Shown piece after piece: positions 35,235 through 46,400 of a stretch of DNA of 64,000 nucleotides. The stretch's first letter is position 1; each line of letters starts with the position of its first letter. Source of the DNA: Symsagittifera roscoffensis (lineage: Eukaryota > Xenacoelomorpha > Acoela > Convolutidae); NCBI RefSeq assembly GCF_963678635.1, contig NC_087063.1, positions 44,282,759 to 44,346,758 of the forward strand, in the 5' to 3' direction. The position numbers and the translations under genes were made by a program. Below the pieces are notes generated by a model. It had not been told where the DNA came from, searched no databases, and worked only from the letters and a program-made list of their open reading frames with translations.

Positions 35235-36605
35235 CCTGCACGTGAAAAGGTCCAGTCCATACGATAGATTCTAAACAGGACTCCGCCTCGAACAAATCGC
35301 TAGAAAAACGGGAACTATCGCCAGGAAAACTAAAAATCCGGGGACATTTGGGGCACAATTCAAAATTATTGAAAATGGTGCAATAAAAAATTACTCTCTG
35401 CATACTGCGTGGATAAGGGAGGATGGCAAACAACCTAGAGTATTTAGGCATGATGGTCTCGCGTTCATATCAGACCCAAGCGTCTATGGAAAATGTAGAC
35501 CAGTGGCACTAAAGGACTTCGTGGCCTATAAACACCTACCAAGAGCCAAACCGCATGTTTCAGGTAAAAAGACACCTATCAACGAGACACAAGGAGAAAA
35601 AGCAGTAACAAGTCCGAAGAGACCACCACCAAAAACAACGCAAGAAATTATTCAACAGACGTTGAATCGAAGAGCTCTTGGACCCCAAAAACGGTTGAAA
35701 CCTTTTACAGCTAAAGGAAAACTGAACGCCCGGGACAGACGTAACAAAAGCGAACCGTCCACACAACGTCTCCCAAAAACACTACCGCAGGGTAAAATGA
35801 GCCCTCAAAAAAAATCAAAAGTCGATCTCACAAAGATCCAGTTCAAATGCGACACCTCAAACTCACTATCGTCGGATACCGATCTGAACCACAAAACCCC
35901 ATCCCCGGATAAACAACCTGCCACCAAAAGAATTGACCTCAAAGCCACACAGGAACCACACTCACCTGAAATCTGGCGTTCAACGAGAACGAGAAAAAGT
36001 ACACTAGCGGAGAAATACGGAAACGCTATCCCCATTGGAAACAACTCGAACAACACGGAGGCATTAATCACGGTGGCAACGATTCAGGATTCGAACAATG
36101 CTGGGACTACAGCGAATTAATCAAACAACCCCACAAAAATGGACAACAGACCAACCACGGTGGCCGATGACCTTGCGGCATTTCCATCACCATTGTCACA
36201 AACACCCGAAGATATCTTGTGCACTGAGGTCCACATGAATAGTGATACGCCTGAAAACGCCCGAGAAACGGTCCACGCGGATAACTCACCACCCAGAGCT
36301 ACAAGCTCGCGTTACATCCTTGACAAACCAAGAACAACGGAAGATTCGTTTAGTAAAGAATTCGAGGATGCTATGAATTTCCTGCAATCAATCAGCCCAA
36401 TTAGAGGCAATTCCATGACCTTTCAAAGAGAGAAGGAACAAATAACTCAAAAATCGAGCAAACAACACTCACCGGCCACAACTATCAGAGATAATCAGCA
36501 CACAACTGCGATGATAGGAAAGGTCAACGCGGACCAGCAGGAGGAGGACATATAATTGTGGAGACAAACTAAATTGATAGACTCAATTTATCAAAAAGAG
36601 GGGAA
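35235..36605 (+). pseudogene. Retroelement-derived coding remnant (pol end and following frame)
   Basis: The sequence is clearly coding-like: Lys/Pro/Thr-rich, with balanced base composition unlike its AT-rich surroundings. Its first part, around 'DPSVYGKCRPVALKDFV', and a later 'WRSTRTRKSTLAEKYG' resemble the variable tail after the integrase core in some LTR elements. The second part, Ser/Thr-rich, is not recognised. It is a fossil fragment of the LTR element that surrounds it. Confidence 0.5.
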
Positions 36606-37111
36606 TATTATCCGTACGGATATTATAGCAAAACATCCAGTATTGATCTAACCAGTTCAGGTGCTAACATAACCAGTTGGTAACATTAGCATGTCATAGA
36701 CTTAGAATAAATTAATTAACCTATAGAAGTCTGATGATTAAATAAGTACCTATTTATACGTAATCACATATGTACTAGTACTTATAAGGCTTTGTCTCTC
36801 AAATGATTCGAGGTCAGTGTCAGCCAGACTTAAACATAGAACGTTGAATTTAAGTTGTTCTTTTATTCGTTTAATTCTCATCCAACACACAGCGTAGTTC
36901 ACACTAACACAGAACCAACATAGATTATACCTCACCTAACGGTCGAGGGTATAACAGGAGTGGTAAAATGGTTTCCGTAAGAAAGTAATAAAGGGCAGAC
37001 CCCTTCTCATTTAGCTTATATTCGCCACAAAAATTGCATCCAACTTAAAAAAAACAGTTCTGAGAGGAAGATAAACAAACATTTTAGATGTCGATCTTTA
37101 GGGAAGCTTTT

Positions 37112-37439
37112 CTTTAGGGATCCGACCCCCTGCCGACGCAAAGGGTCCCTCCTTTGTACTATTTTGAGATATTTATTTTTGGTGAGGTTCCCTAAAATTT
37201 TTAAAAACTTTTTGAGGGGGGAAAGTTTTCCAAAAAGTGCCTAAAACTTCCTTTTTTGGGCTGTTTTTTTTCAAAGATTTGCCTGCGGCGCAGAAAGTTT
37301 GACTGAAACAGGGTCTTTTTAATGCTCTGGGAGAGCTCGGAAAATCGATTCGGTCGATCTAAAAAAAAGGTCGATAAAATTTTTTTAAATTTTTTTTGCG
37401 AATCCGCGCCCCCTCAAATAATCCTAGATCCGCCCCTAC
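37112..37439. mobile_element. hAT-type MITE, left end missing
   Basis: This is the longer counterpart of the fragment at 35047. It continues through 'tgcctgcggcgcagaaag', 'gagagctcgg' and 'ggtcgataaaa' to the terminal 'ctagatccgcccct'. The left terminal repeat is absent, and about 25 bp around 'gcgcgcc' is deleted relative to the left copy. Confidence 0.7.
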
Positions 37440-37684
37440 TACTATTTAATAAAGCCCGTAAATCCCTAGTAAAGAATTGTAATTACTCAAATCAATTACA
37501 ATCAAGTTTTTCCCCGTTTTCATAGATACAGACAATGAAATTTCATTATAATGTTTTCTACGTTTTAAACTAAAACTGGTTAATGAATTTCAATTTTTTT
37601 GCAACTTTGATTTTTGTTACTGTCCTTATGTTACTCAATTTCTCTGTCTGTTCTTTTCTACAATTTCTCAAATCTCAAATTTTT
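37440..37684. other. Short AT-rich spacer
   Basis: No gene or repeat is recognised between the MITE and the minisatellite. Confidence 0.35.
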
Positions 37685-38260
37685 TAGAAATTTAGGCGGG
37701 GGGGGGGGAGGTAACCATTTCTGACCGTCTTTTCAAAAGAATGACTTGAAACCCCCCTGAACCACCCGCCCCCTGACCTGACACCCCCCTCTGCCCTCTG
37801 GACCAGACCTTTTTCACTTGAACCCACCTGAACACTTGATCCACCCCCTCCCCCAAGTGAACCCCCCCCCCCACGTGACCCACCCCACCCCAACCCCCCC
37901 CCCCCCCCCCCTCACCTGAACCCCTCTCATCTGAAACCCCCATCTGAACTAACACCACCCCTTTCCCCAGGTTCAGAGACGGGTGGTTCAGGTGTTGGGT
38001 TTAGGTGGGTTGGGGTTCATGTTGGGGGCGGGTTGGCTTAGGTGGTTCAGGTAGTCAGGTGGGGGTTGGTTCAAGGGTGCGTTGGTTCAAGTGGTTAGTT
38101 CAGGGGGATATCATGACAGATGGCGGGTGAAAAAAGTACGGGGTTTCAAATGTGTGGGGTTCAGGGGTGTGACGTGGTTCAGATGGGGAGTAGTTCAGGT
38201 GGGGGAGTGGTTCAGGTGGTCTGTTGGGGGAGGGGTTAAAGGAGCAAACGTTGGGGTTGG
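37685..38260. repeat. GC-skewed minisatellite that switches strand in the middle
   Basis: The left half (about 37745-37970) is made of C-rich units such as 'ccacctgaacccccc'. The right half (about 37970-38260) is made of the complementary G-rich type, 'ggttcaggtggggg'. The unit is about 10-15 bp and degenerate, with long C and G runs. The two halves are therefore head to head, with the switch near 37970. Glycine- and valine-rich frames across it are by-products of the repeat. Confidence 0.8.
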
Positions 38261-38450
38261 GGGTTGCGAAAAGTCGAAGGCAAACGTTAGGGGGGAGAGG
38301 GTAACGGTATCTTTTTGCAATGTGAGAACAATTAGGTTTAGAAATCGAGTAAGCCGTACATAGCTTTGCAAAACTTCCGCATTACTCATTTGATAAATTG
38401 CAACGACCCGAAACAAAAGTAAACTGGAACGTGACTGCTCGTATCAGGGC

Positions 38451-39546
38451 GAAGCCCTGAAGGTTCCGACTGCTTTTTAAGGTTTTATGGAGCAGTAATA
38501 ACATTAAAAAAGTAAATGTAATAAAAATAAAAAAAAATTTTTTTTTAAAAATTTCTTTTTTGAAAATCATCCCCCCACACGCCATATAAAGTACAAAAGG
38601 ATAGATTTCGCTTCTTGTAACAAATTAATTATGGCAAATAAGCTTCTTTGAACCAATTTGGAACAACTTTAAGACAGATTAACTCTCCGCTTACGCGTTA
38701 ATAGCGCGAAATATATCGCGCGTTAATTGTCCCAAATTGGCCAAAATGGCAATCTTTAAACCCTCATAACTTTACGATAGATGATCACAGGTGAAATATC
38801 TTTTCAAAGTTGAGCTCAGGACAACAATACCTTTTGAGTGATATAAAAAAAATTCCGTCAAAAATGGCTAGTTAAAAAGTCGAAATTTGTCTGAAGAAAA
38901 AAAAACCCACCCCGAGCACAAATATTCCGTTACTTTCGTATAAAAAAGTCGGAACAAAAAGATCCTTTAATTGATTTTAAATGGACTGCAATCACTTTTA
39001 AATTTGATCAAAACAATGACCTATACTAGATTTTTATTGTTCCGACTTTCGATACGAAAGTAACGGAATATTTGTGCTCGGGGTGGGTTTTTTTTCTCTT
39101 CAGACAATATTCGACTTTTTAAAGAGCCATTTTTGACAAAATTTTATAAATCCTTTGAAAGGTATTGTTGTCCTGAGCTCAAATTTGAAAAATTATTTTA
39201 CCTGTGATTGTTTTTCGTAAAGTTACGGGGGTTTAAAATCTGCCATTTTGGCCAATTTGGGACAATTAATGCGCGATATATTTCGTGCTATTAACGCGTA
39301 AGCGGAGAGTTAATCCGTCTTAGAAATCGTTCCAAATTGGTTGAAAGAAGCTTATTTGCCATAATTGATCTGTTACAAGGAGCGAAATCTATATTTTTGT
39401 GCTTTATATGGCGTGTGGTGGGATGATTTTCATGAAAAGTTTCAAGTTTTAGAAAAAAAAATTTCATTTTGTTTTATTACATTTAATTTTTTATAACTAT
39501 TACTGCTCCATAAACCTTAAAAGGCAGTCGGAACATTCAGGGCTTC
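38451..39546. mobile_element. Complete foldback (palindromic) element, about 1.1 kb
   Basis: The left arm (38451 to about 38961) is the inverted copy of the right arm (about 39036-39546). Outer ends are 'gaagccctgaaggttccgac' and its inverse. Inner landmarks on both arms are 'aacgcgt', 'ttgtcctgagct', 'cggaatatttgtgctcgggg' and 'ttccgac'. The central spacer is about 75 bp. It is noncoding, so it must have been moved by an enzyme from elsewhere. A lone arm is at 20888-21366, and weaker relatives occur near 39750-40010, 48720-48960 and 62620-62690. Confidence 0.85.
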
Positions 39547-39579
39547 ATTTTATCATATACATTTTGAAACTAATACGAC

Positions 39580-40010
39580 CAATTAGCTAGCCTCAATTCA
39601 ATTTGGAACGATTTTGTTGTGAGGGATAATTCGCCACGCATGAATAATTCGCGCTACGCTCTCAAAATTGGTGGATCAGGTTAAAACCACTAAAATACAG
39701 ACAATTTTTTTGTTTAATTTATGAGTCATTTTGGGAAATTGTAAATGCTTAGGTCTAAGCGAAAAAATGTGCAAACTTTGCTACAAATTTCGAAAAAATG
39801 ACGAAGTATTGATGCTCGAGGCGGCTTTTTTCCAGGCATTTTTCCATTTTTTGATCTGTAAGATAATTTTGCCATGAGCATAACATTAAAAAGACTACTA
39901 TTATCATTTCAACTATAATCTTTTTTTTTGTAAAATTATTGGGGTTTAACATTATGACTACTTGAGTTATTTTGGAATAATTGATGCGCACTATTTGATG
40001 CGCGAATGTA
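39580..40010 (+). repeat. Degenerate foldback-related sequence
   Basis: Order and motifs follow one foldback arm in weakened form: 'tcgaaaaaatgacgaagta', 'gatgctcgaggcggctttt', 'gtaaaattattggggtttaa', 'ttgatgcgca'. It probably is an older member of that family. Confidence 0.4.
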
Positions 40011-43000
40011 TTTTTTACAGATCTGGCATTTTATACGAAAGGGAAAGGGCCAACAAAAATTTCTCTTAAGAGTCAAGTTTCACAAATACAAAAAGAACAT
40101 AAAATGTCAATACCTATCGAAACAATTAGTTTAAATGAACATAAAATGTCAAATCTAAATTTTACAGGAGAGTTTTGTATTGAATAAATTATGCATGATT
40201 GACTTGTAAAGTTTTTGGCCACCGAAATTTAACTGTTGTCTACAAACAATTTTATTTTTCTAACGCAATTTGTGTGCAAACAAAGTTAATTTCTCTCACT
40301 TTCGTCTATTTTCTCACAATTGCAGTTTTGCGAAACCGTCTAATTTCCTTTTAAATACCTCCGTCTAATTTGCTTATCGTCTAATTTCTCAACCATCCGA
40401 ATAAATGTATGAGCTCGATGTGGTTCAGACAAAAATTTGTATACTGTCGTTTAAATTTTATTGACGCCTTGAGCAGAAAAAAAGGCGTTTTATCTTGAGA
40501 TCATTTTCTAAAATTTCGAACATTTGAAGCGTGTCACATTCCGGTTAACATAAATGTAGCCCTTCACTCATTTCAGCCCTATTGAATTTACTGGATTATT
40601 TTGAACGCACACAATTTGTTCCTGAAATATCACTCACAAAGTCCCATAAAAAATGTGGAATGAACAGTGTGAGGGACAAAATTTGGCAATCAATTTAGGA
40701 TATTTAAAACTTGTGGGATTGTTAAAAGTTGTGAATTTGGGATATTCAAAACGTGCAACATCCAACTTTCTCATTTAAAGTCCAGTCACAATTTAATCTG
40801 GAAAAAAAAACATTTAAATACGAGAAATACAAAAAATCACATATTTACGATTATTGTTCCGACCATTGAAAATGGGGAGGAACTTTTTATTTGGGTGTTT
40901 TAGTTTTTTTTTCCACACAAAATTGGGTTGTAAAAGAATAATCGGACTGGGTTGAGTGATCTATCATATTGAAGCCCTTTCAGGCGTGATTCGAAGGCTT
41001 TTTAAAAAATTTTCAAAAATTCCCACAGTGTCGAGAAAAACCGGTTAGAAAGTTTTGATTTTTGGTCTATTTTTGAGCGAGCAAAGCGAGCGAGCAGGCT
41101 TACATTAGCTTATTTATCCTTATTTTAAGCCTTGAAATATTAGTGTCACTCGGATAAAGTTATTTTTGGAATTTTTACTAATCTACTAAAATTTCAAAAC
41201 TTCAATAAATTTTGCCATTTTAGTAATCAAAAACTTCAAAACTTCAATAAATTTTGTAAGAAAAACTTAAGGAAAAAGTTGTTGAACATTTTTTGTTAAA
41301 AATTTATAACGACCTTTGTTTGTTTTTTTATCAGTTTTCTTTAGAATGATGAATTTACATTTTGCCTGTTTTTCTATGACTGTCGAATTTGCTAAGTTCT
41401 AGTTCTTATCTAATCTGCTGCTTGAAATTTGCTTGAAGTTTGAATTTCAATGTTGTTTTTATCTTCTACTGGTTTTTTACGGATGTGAAGGCGTAAATGT
41501 ATTTGAGTTTAATTTGTATAAGACCAGCATAAAAGCGTAATTACATTACTTTTGAGTTATAAAATGTTTTGATTTCACTTTGTTTCTGCCTCTGCTATTT
41601 TGATATTTTTCCTTTTTTTTCGAATGCTTCGTAACCAATATATGCTTGGAGCGTTTTTCTGAATAAAAACCAATTTTAAAGACCTCAATTTAGTTATCGG
41701 TACCTTGAGTTCCATTTAGAAAAAATATATTACCTGCGCTCGTTTTTAGTGAACTTGTGAGCCTTGGAAAATGCCTACTTGGCTGTGTCATGCAAAAATT
41801 TATGATCGCTTCTAAATTCAAGATGCTGAAAGTGTTCGAAATAAGTATTCAAGCATCTCAAATTATTCAGCAGTCAAAATCATTCAATTTTGGATGAACT
41901 AGTTGTTCTTATTGATTAACTATACGACGACTAAGTTTTACGATATGACACTGACGGCTGGGGAGGAGAAACAAACAGTGTTTAAAATTTAAAACTTGGA
42001 GTTTATCTAAAATCCTTCAAAGTAACCAGAACATCAGGGCTGTGCCTAGGTCCAAGCTGTCTTGATACACTTGTGATTTGTTTTAAAATTTGAAAAGGTA
42101 TGATAAATAGCGTTCATTCTTTATTATTCTGATTTTTGCAGAAGGTGCGGAAGTGCTCGCTGTGTTTTCAGTCAATTGCCTTCTTTGAAAAGTTTTTTAT
42201 TCTTTTTATCTGAAACTCTAGAGATACCTAGGTATATCTGTAGCATCTGAAAACTTTCAGAAATACCTTGGGCTCAAATGTGAAAAGATTTTTAGTGCGT
42301 ATACTTCTATCAAAGTTATAGAGGTTTAAAGCCAACTTGAGATATTTATCTTAACGAAAAAGCTTTGAAAGTTATTGGTCCCAGAGCCAAATCGCTTGAT
42401 CATGGATTTTATGGTGCAACTACTGGTTTTACAAGGTTTGACCAAAAAATGCAGACCAAAAATGTTTGTCATGACATAGTTAGTCCGCTTCATTTTAATC
42501 AGATAATGCAAACAATAACTTCATTTGTAAAAATTCGCAAGTGGATGAAAAATAAAAAAAACTTTTATTAGCTTTTTGGCTCCTGATTTGCACCTGTCAT
42601 ATCTCGAATGAGCGTTTGCGAATAAAATAATGCCAAAAAACTTATTGAAAACAACTTATTACAAGTTTTTGCACCAGAGTGAACCCTTGAATTTTCCGAC
42701 TGCTTTTGACATCGATATTTTTTTTTGATTTTAAGAACTTTTAATTATTTAAATCAACTGCTCCTCAATTGCAAAAATAGTTCAAACCCCATCTCTGCTC
42801 TGTTTGAGAAATTGGGAAACTCACCATTTCCATTATTAATTTTCACACAGTTACCTACTACCATTCAAAATGGGCCCTTTAAACCATTCTACTTGGGCAT
42901 CGATGAGTTTTCTTTACAGCAAACCAGTGTGATCTGTCCAAAATGTCCAGGAAGCGGGAGTGTTGAGTCACAGTAGCTAGGTTACCTGGCCTTGTTTGCT

Positions 43001-43339
43001 TTGTTATGTACAATTTTGAGCCTGAAGTGGGTCTTTAGTTGTTAGTCTTCTTTGACAATACCGCTGTTGACGCAGCTTCAAATCCGATGTTTGAAATCAA
43101 TCCTTGTAATGAAAGAGCTCCAAGCAGTCGTTGAGTTGTCCTGAACGATTAACAGTTACCGACAAAAAACAGTTGAGAGCGCATTATCAGTCAAAAGTGG
43201 TCATTTTTAAATATACAAAAATGCAAGAAATTATTTCTTGTGATCGTTTTGTTCGATTTTCTATTTACTAGTAAAAAAATCAAAACCTCTCAAAGTACCC
43301 TCCTAGAGGCAAATATGGCCCTTATAATACATAAAAATT
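40011..43339. other. AT-rich sequence without a recognised gene
   Basis: It contains one inverted copy of the dispersed repeat at 40850-41075 (partners at 25990-26330 and 63712-63960) and 'gcgagcaaagcgagcgagca' near 41078-41097. Open frames of 60-85 codons at 42326-42571 and 42725-42976 show no known domain and no splice context. Confidence 0.4.
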
Positions 43340-43491
43340 GCAGGTCTATACATTTTTTGTTTCTTGGAAAAAATTTCATTCTTCCATTTTCATTGGAAGA
43401 ACTTCCCTCTCTGTTGCAGGTCTATACATTTTTTGTTTCTTGGAAAAAATTTCATTCTTCCATTTTCATTGGAAGAACTTCCCTCTCTATT
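43340..43491 (+). repeat. Two tandem copies of a 76-bp unit
   Basis: Units at 43340-43415 and 43416-43491 both start gcaggtctatacattttttg and end ttccctctct. They are practically identical, so the duplication is recent. The overlapping short frames arise from it and are not a gene. Confidence 0.9.
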
Positions 43492-46400
43492 TTCAATTTA
43501 TATTGACGTCTACATTCAATGACCTGTTTATCTCCTTAAACCGGCACGTATATTACTGCATCATCTCTTCCTCTCATCGTGATTAAGCAGAAAGTTTTGC
43601 TGCTTTTCTTGAACACTGCGAAGAGCTAGAACGGTCACAGTATGGTACCAATCTCTTACTGCCTACCATAGACCAAAAATTTTTCGTTGTAACAAGCACA
43701 TTCACCTACTACTGCGGCTAAACAGCTCGGGCTGCTCCATATAAAATGATGAAACAAATAATTATCATGTGCCCTACAAACCCAGAATTATCTTCTTCAT
43801 TTGGGGTTTGCAAAATAAAGCAAACGTCTCATTTGAGTCTAATCTTTCCATTGCATGAACTTCTTCAGTACATCTCGGGCTTTGAGCGCAGCATTTGTAT
43901 TTCGCATCCTTTCTACATTGCAAGAATTCAGTCCAAAAATAACTTTGTCTTCTAGAGGCTTCATCTCTTTGTCACTTCTGCTCCTTTTCGTGTCCAGACA
44001 CTGCTTTTGAATAGCCTTTGTAACTTAGACTTTGTTGAAGCATAAAGGTCAGACAGTCCGCATTGAATGGGTGAGACTTCACTGGACGCCCACTAGAATG
44101 TGGTTCCACTGCTTTCCCTTGACCAAGTTTTCTTTAGTATCTTCAATTGAATATGCATTGATTCTCTCAGTTTATCCGCTTAGTGAATCACTGGTTGCCC
44201 TTGGTATATCAATATCAATGTACCATTCAGTTGCTAGTCTTAAAGTTTTCAATCGCTGACTGTCTACCAAAAATTTTTATAGAATGCTGAGAACATTGAA
44301 AGTGACGCTACTTGATTTCACCTCTCACCTTGTCTCTCGATCCATCAACAAGAAGTAAATTTGGGAGGTCAGCTTTTAATCAATTTTTTTCTGAAAAAAA
44401 AACATTCGAATCATTTTTTTCTCCGATTTGAAATTAGCTTTTGTTCAGTTTTGTCGAGAATCCCGATAACCATTAATAGGGCTTTAATAAAAAAAAGCAG
44501 AATTTCAACCCCACGATTTTTTATGATTCAGTCGAATTTGGCTGGAAAACAATTAAACGGAAACTACGCCATAGTTCCTCCCAAAATTTCGAGAGTGGCC
44601 GGAAAAAAAACCGATCTTATAAAATCTTTTTTGGCTGGGGTCGAAGTTTCATTTTGCCTTGATTTTAAAACTAATTAATGAAAAATGATCCTTTATCACT
44701 GAAGAAGAGCACCTCAGTTCGTTCGTTTGCTCTTGATTGATCTAAGCAGCAAATAGCTCATACTGCTCCCGCACGAGAGTTTCATCGAAATTAATCAAAT
44801 AAATTGGATACCATTTGTCAGTCTCTGATAAATTCAAAAAATTTATCAATTTTAATCAATAAATATGTATTATAATCTCCTTTTTTTGGCAGTTCTAACA
44901 GATTTGAACACATAGAACGTAAATAATTTGCATTAGATAGACCGGGATTTATATTGGCTGAGAAAATTGTTATCTTGCTTTCAATTTTTCTGTTCACAAT
45001 TTTTTCAAGAATTGTTTTTAATTTTTCGTTTTTACCCTCTTTTATTTTATTCTTTATGGTGGTAAACATGGTAATGGTAAACTTGGGGTAAAGATAACTT
45101 AGTGGAGAGAGTGATTTCGAAATAGCTCCGGAGTAGGATGAGAAATAAATTTCGAGTAGGATGTGAGTATTGCACAATTTTTGGCAGGTTTTGGTAATAG
45201 TTTTTGAGATTATAATTCAATATAATCAAATGCAATAGGTTTCACATTTGTTATAACGAATTAACAATTTGAATTCTATTAAAAAAAACTAATAACACAA
45301 TTTTTTGTGTCAACTTTACGGAAAAAGTGCTGAACATACACTTTTACATTTAAAAAACATCGTATGATAATCTTTTTTTAATCAAAATTTTTTTTTAAAG
45401 GTTATCTTAAATTGGTCTAAAACTCAAACAAAACAATTAAATAATAGTTTTGGTTATATGAGAGCAACTTTGGCATCAAAAATTTTTTTTCAACAAAAAA
45501 TGCTCATACATTTTCTTAAATGAAAATTGTATGATATGCAATTTTTCCAGTGAAAAAAAAAACAATTTCACGTAAAAACTTTTTTATGATTGCAAACTTG
45601 CTTCTGTGCTTAAATCAAAATTTTTTGAAACGAATTTACGCACGCAAAATTAGATTTTTTTGTTTATAACCTAGTCTTGGCTGAGTTTTTCACTCAAAAA
45701 ACAAAAAATTACAAGCGAGTTTTTTTTAAAGCACAAGTTTTATTTTTATTTTTCATATGTTAAAAGAAACCTAAACTTGTTAGAAAAACAGGCATTTTTC
45801 CTCAACCAACAAATTTTAAGGTTAAAACTTTCTAGCCCTTTACAAATATTTATGTTTTTAGAGTGAATATATCACTGAGTGAAATTTTTAACATTAATTT
45901 CGACGGCTCATATTACGAACTGCAGTTTATCCTCTGGGTTTTCCCTCGCCACTTACACTCTCGGTTTTCTTATGAAAGGAATCTTTTGTTATTGTGTTTT
46001 TGGATAAAAACACAATTTTTTGAAAATGCATTTTTATTTGTGGAAAAATGGTTGTCATACAATTTCATATTAGTAAACAACTTGTTTTGCTTTCCTCCTT
46101 CAATTTTTGTGATAAAAATATGGCAAAAAACTTGTTTTTCAATCCCAGAGTTTGGCAAAAAATGCTTGCTACAAAATTTGTTTTGCATGGAAAAAATGTC
46201 TGTCAAAGTATGAGTGACAAGCATTTTTTCATGGTTTGAAATTGTATGACAAGCATTTTTTGTCAACTCGGCTTTATAATGGATGAATAACTGTTTTTTG
46301 TTGTGGTTATTTCAGACCTGAAAATATCTATATCAGATCTAAATTTCAGATCTGAAGTTTTGTTTTCATAGCTATTTTGGATTTGAAATGATTATTAATC

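Larger units (their letters stand above)
34535..37275 (+). mobile_element. Broken LTR retroelement block with repeated flanks
   Basis: Two near-identical blocks of about 0.7 kb (34535-35234 and about 36606-37275) flank 1.4 kb of coding-like sequence. Both start at ttatccgtacggatattata, and the right one follows a purine-rich tract (aaaaagaggggaa) such as primes plus-strand synthesis next to a 3' LTR. The blocks also share part of a hAT-type MITE, so the repeat extends beyond the LTR proper. The interior resembles only the end of a pol region plus a further frame; gag and most of pol are absent. Ty3/gypsy-like is the best guess. About 2% difference between flanks suggests a young event. The element is broken. 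Confidence 0.6.

Noticed and set aside
37684-37958. Glycine-rich open frames on the minus strand
   Set aside because: They are a by-product of the C-rich minisatellite; composition is forced by the repeat and no start or splice context supports a gene.
43600-44260. Possible broken coding region on the minus strand
   Set aside because: Short coding-like stretches occur, but nothing could be matched to a family, so no feature is called.
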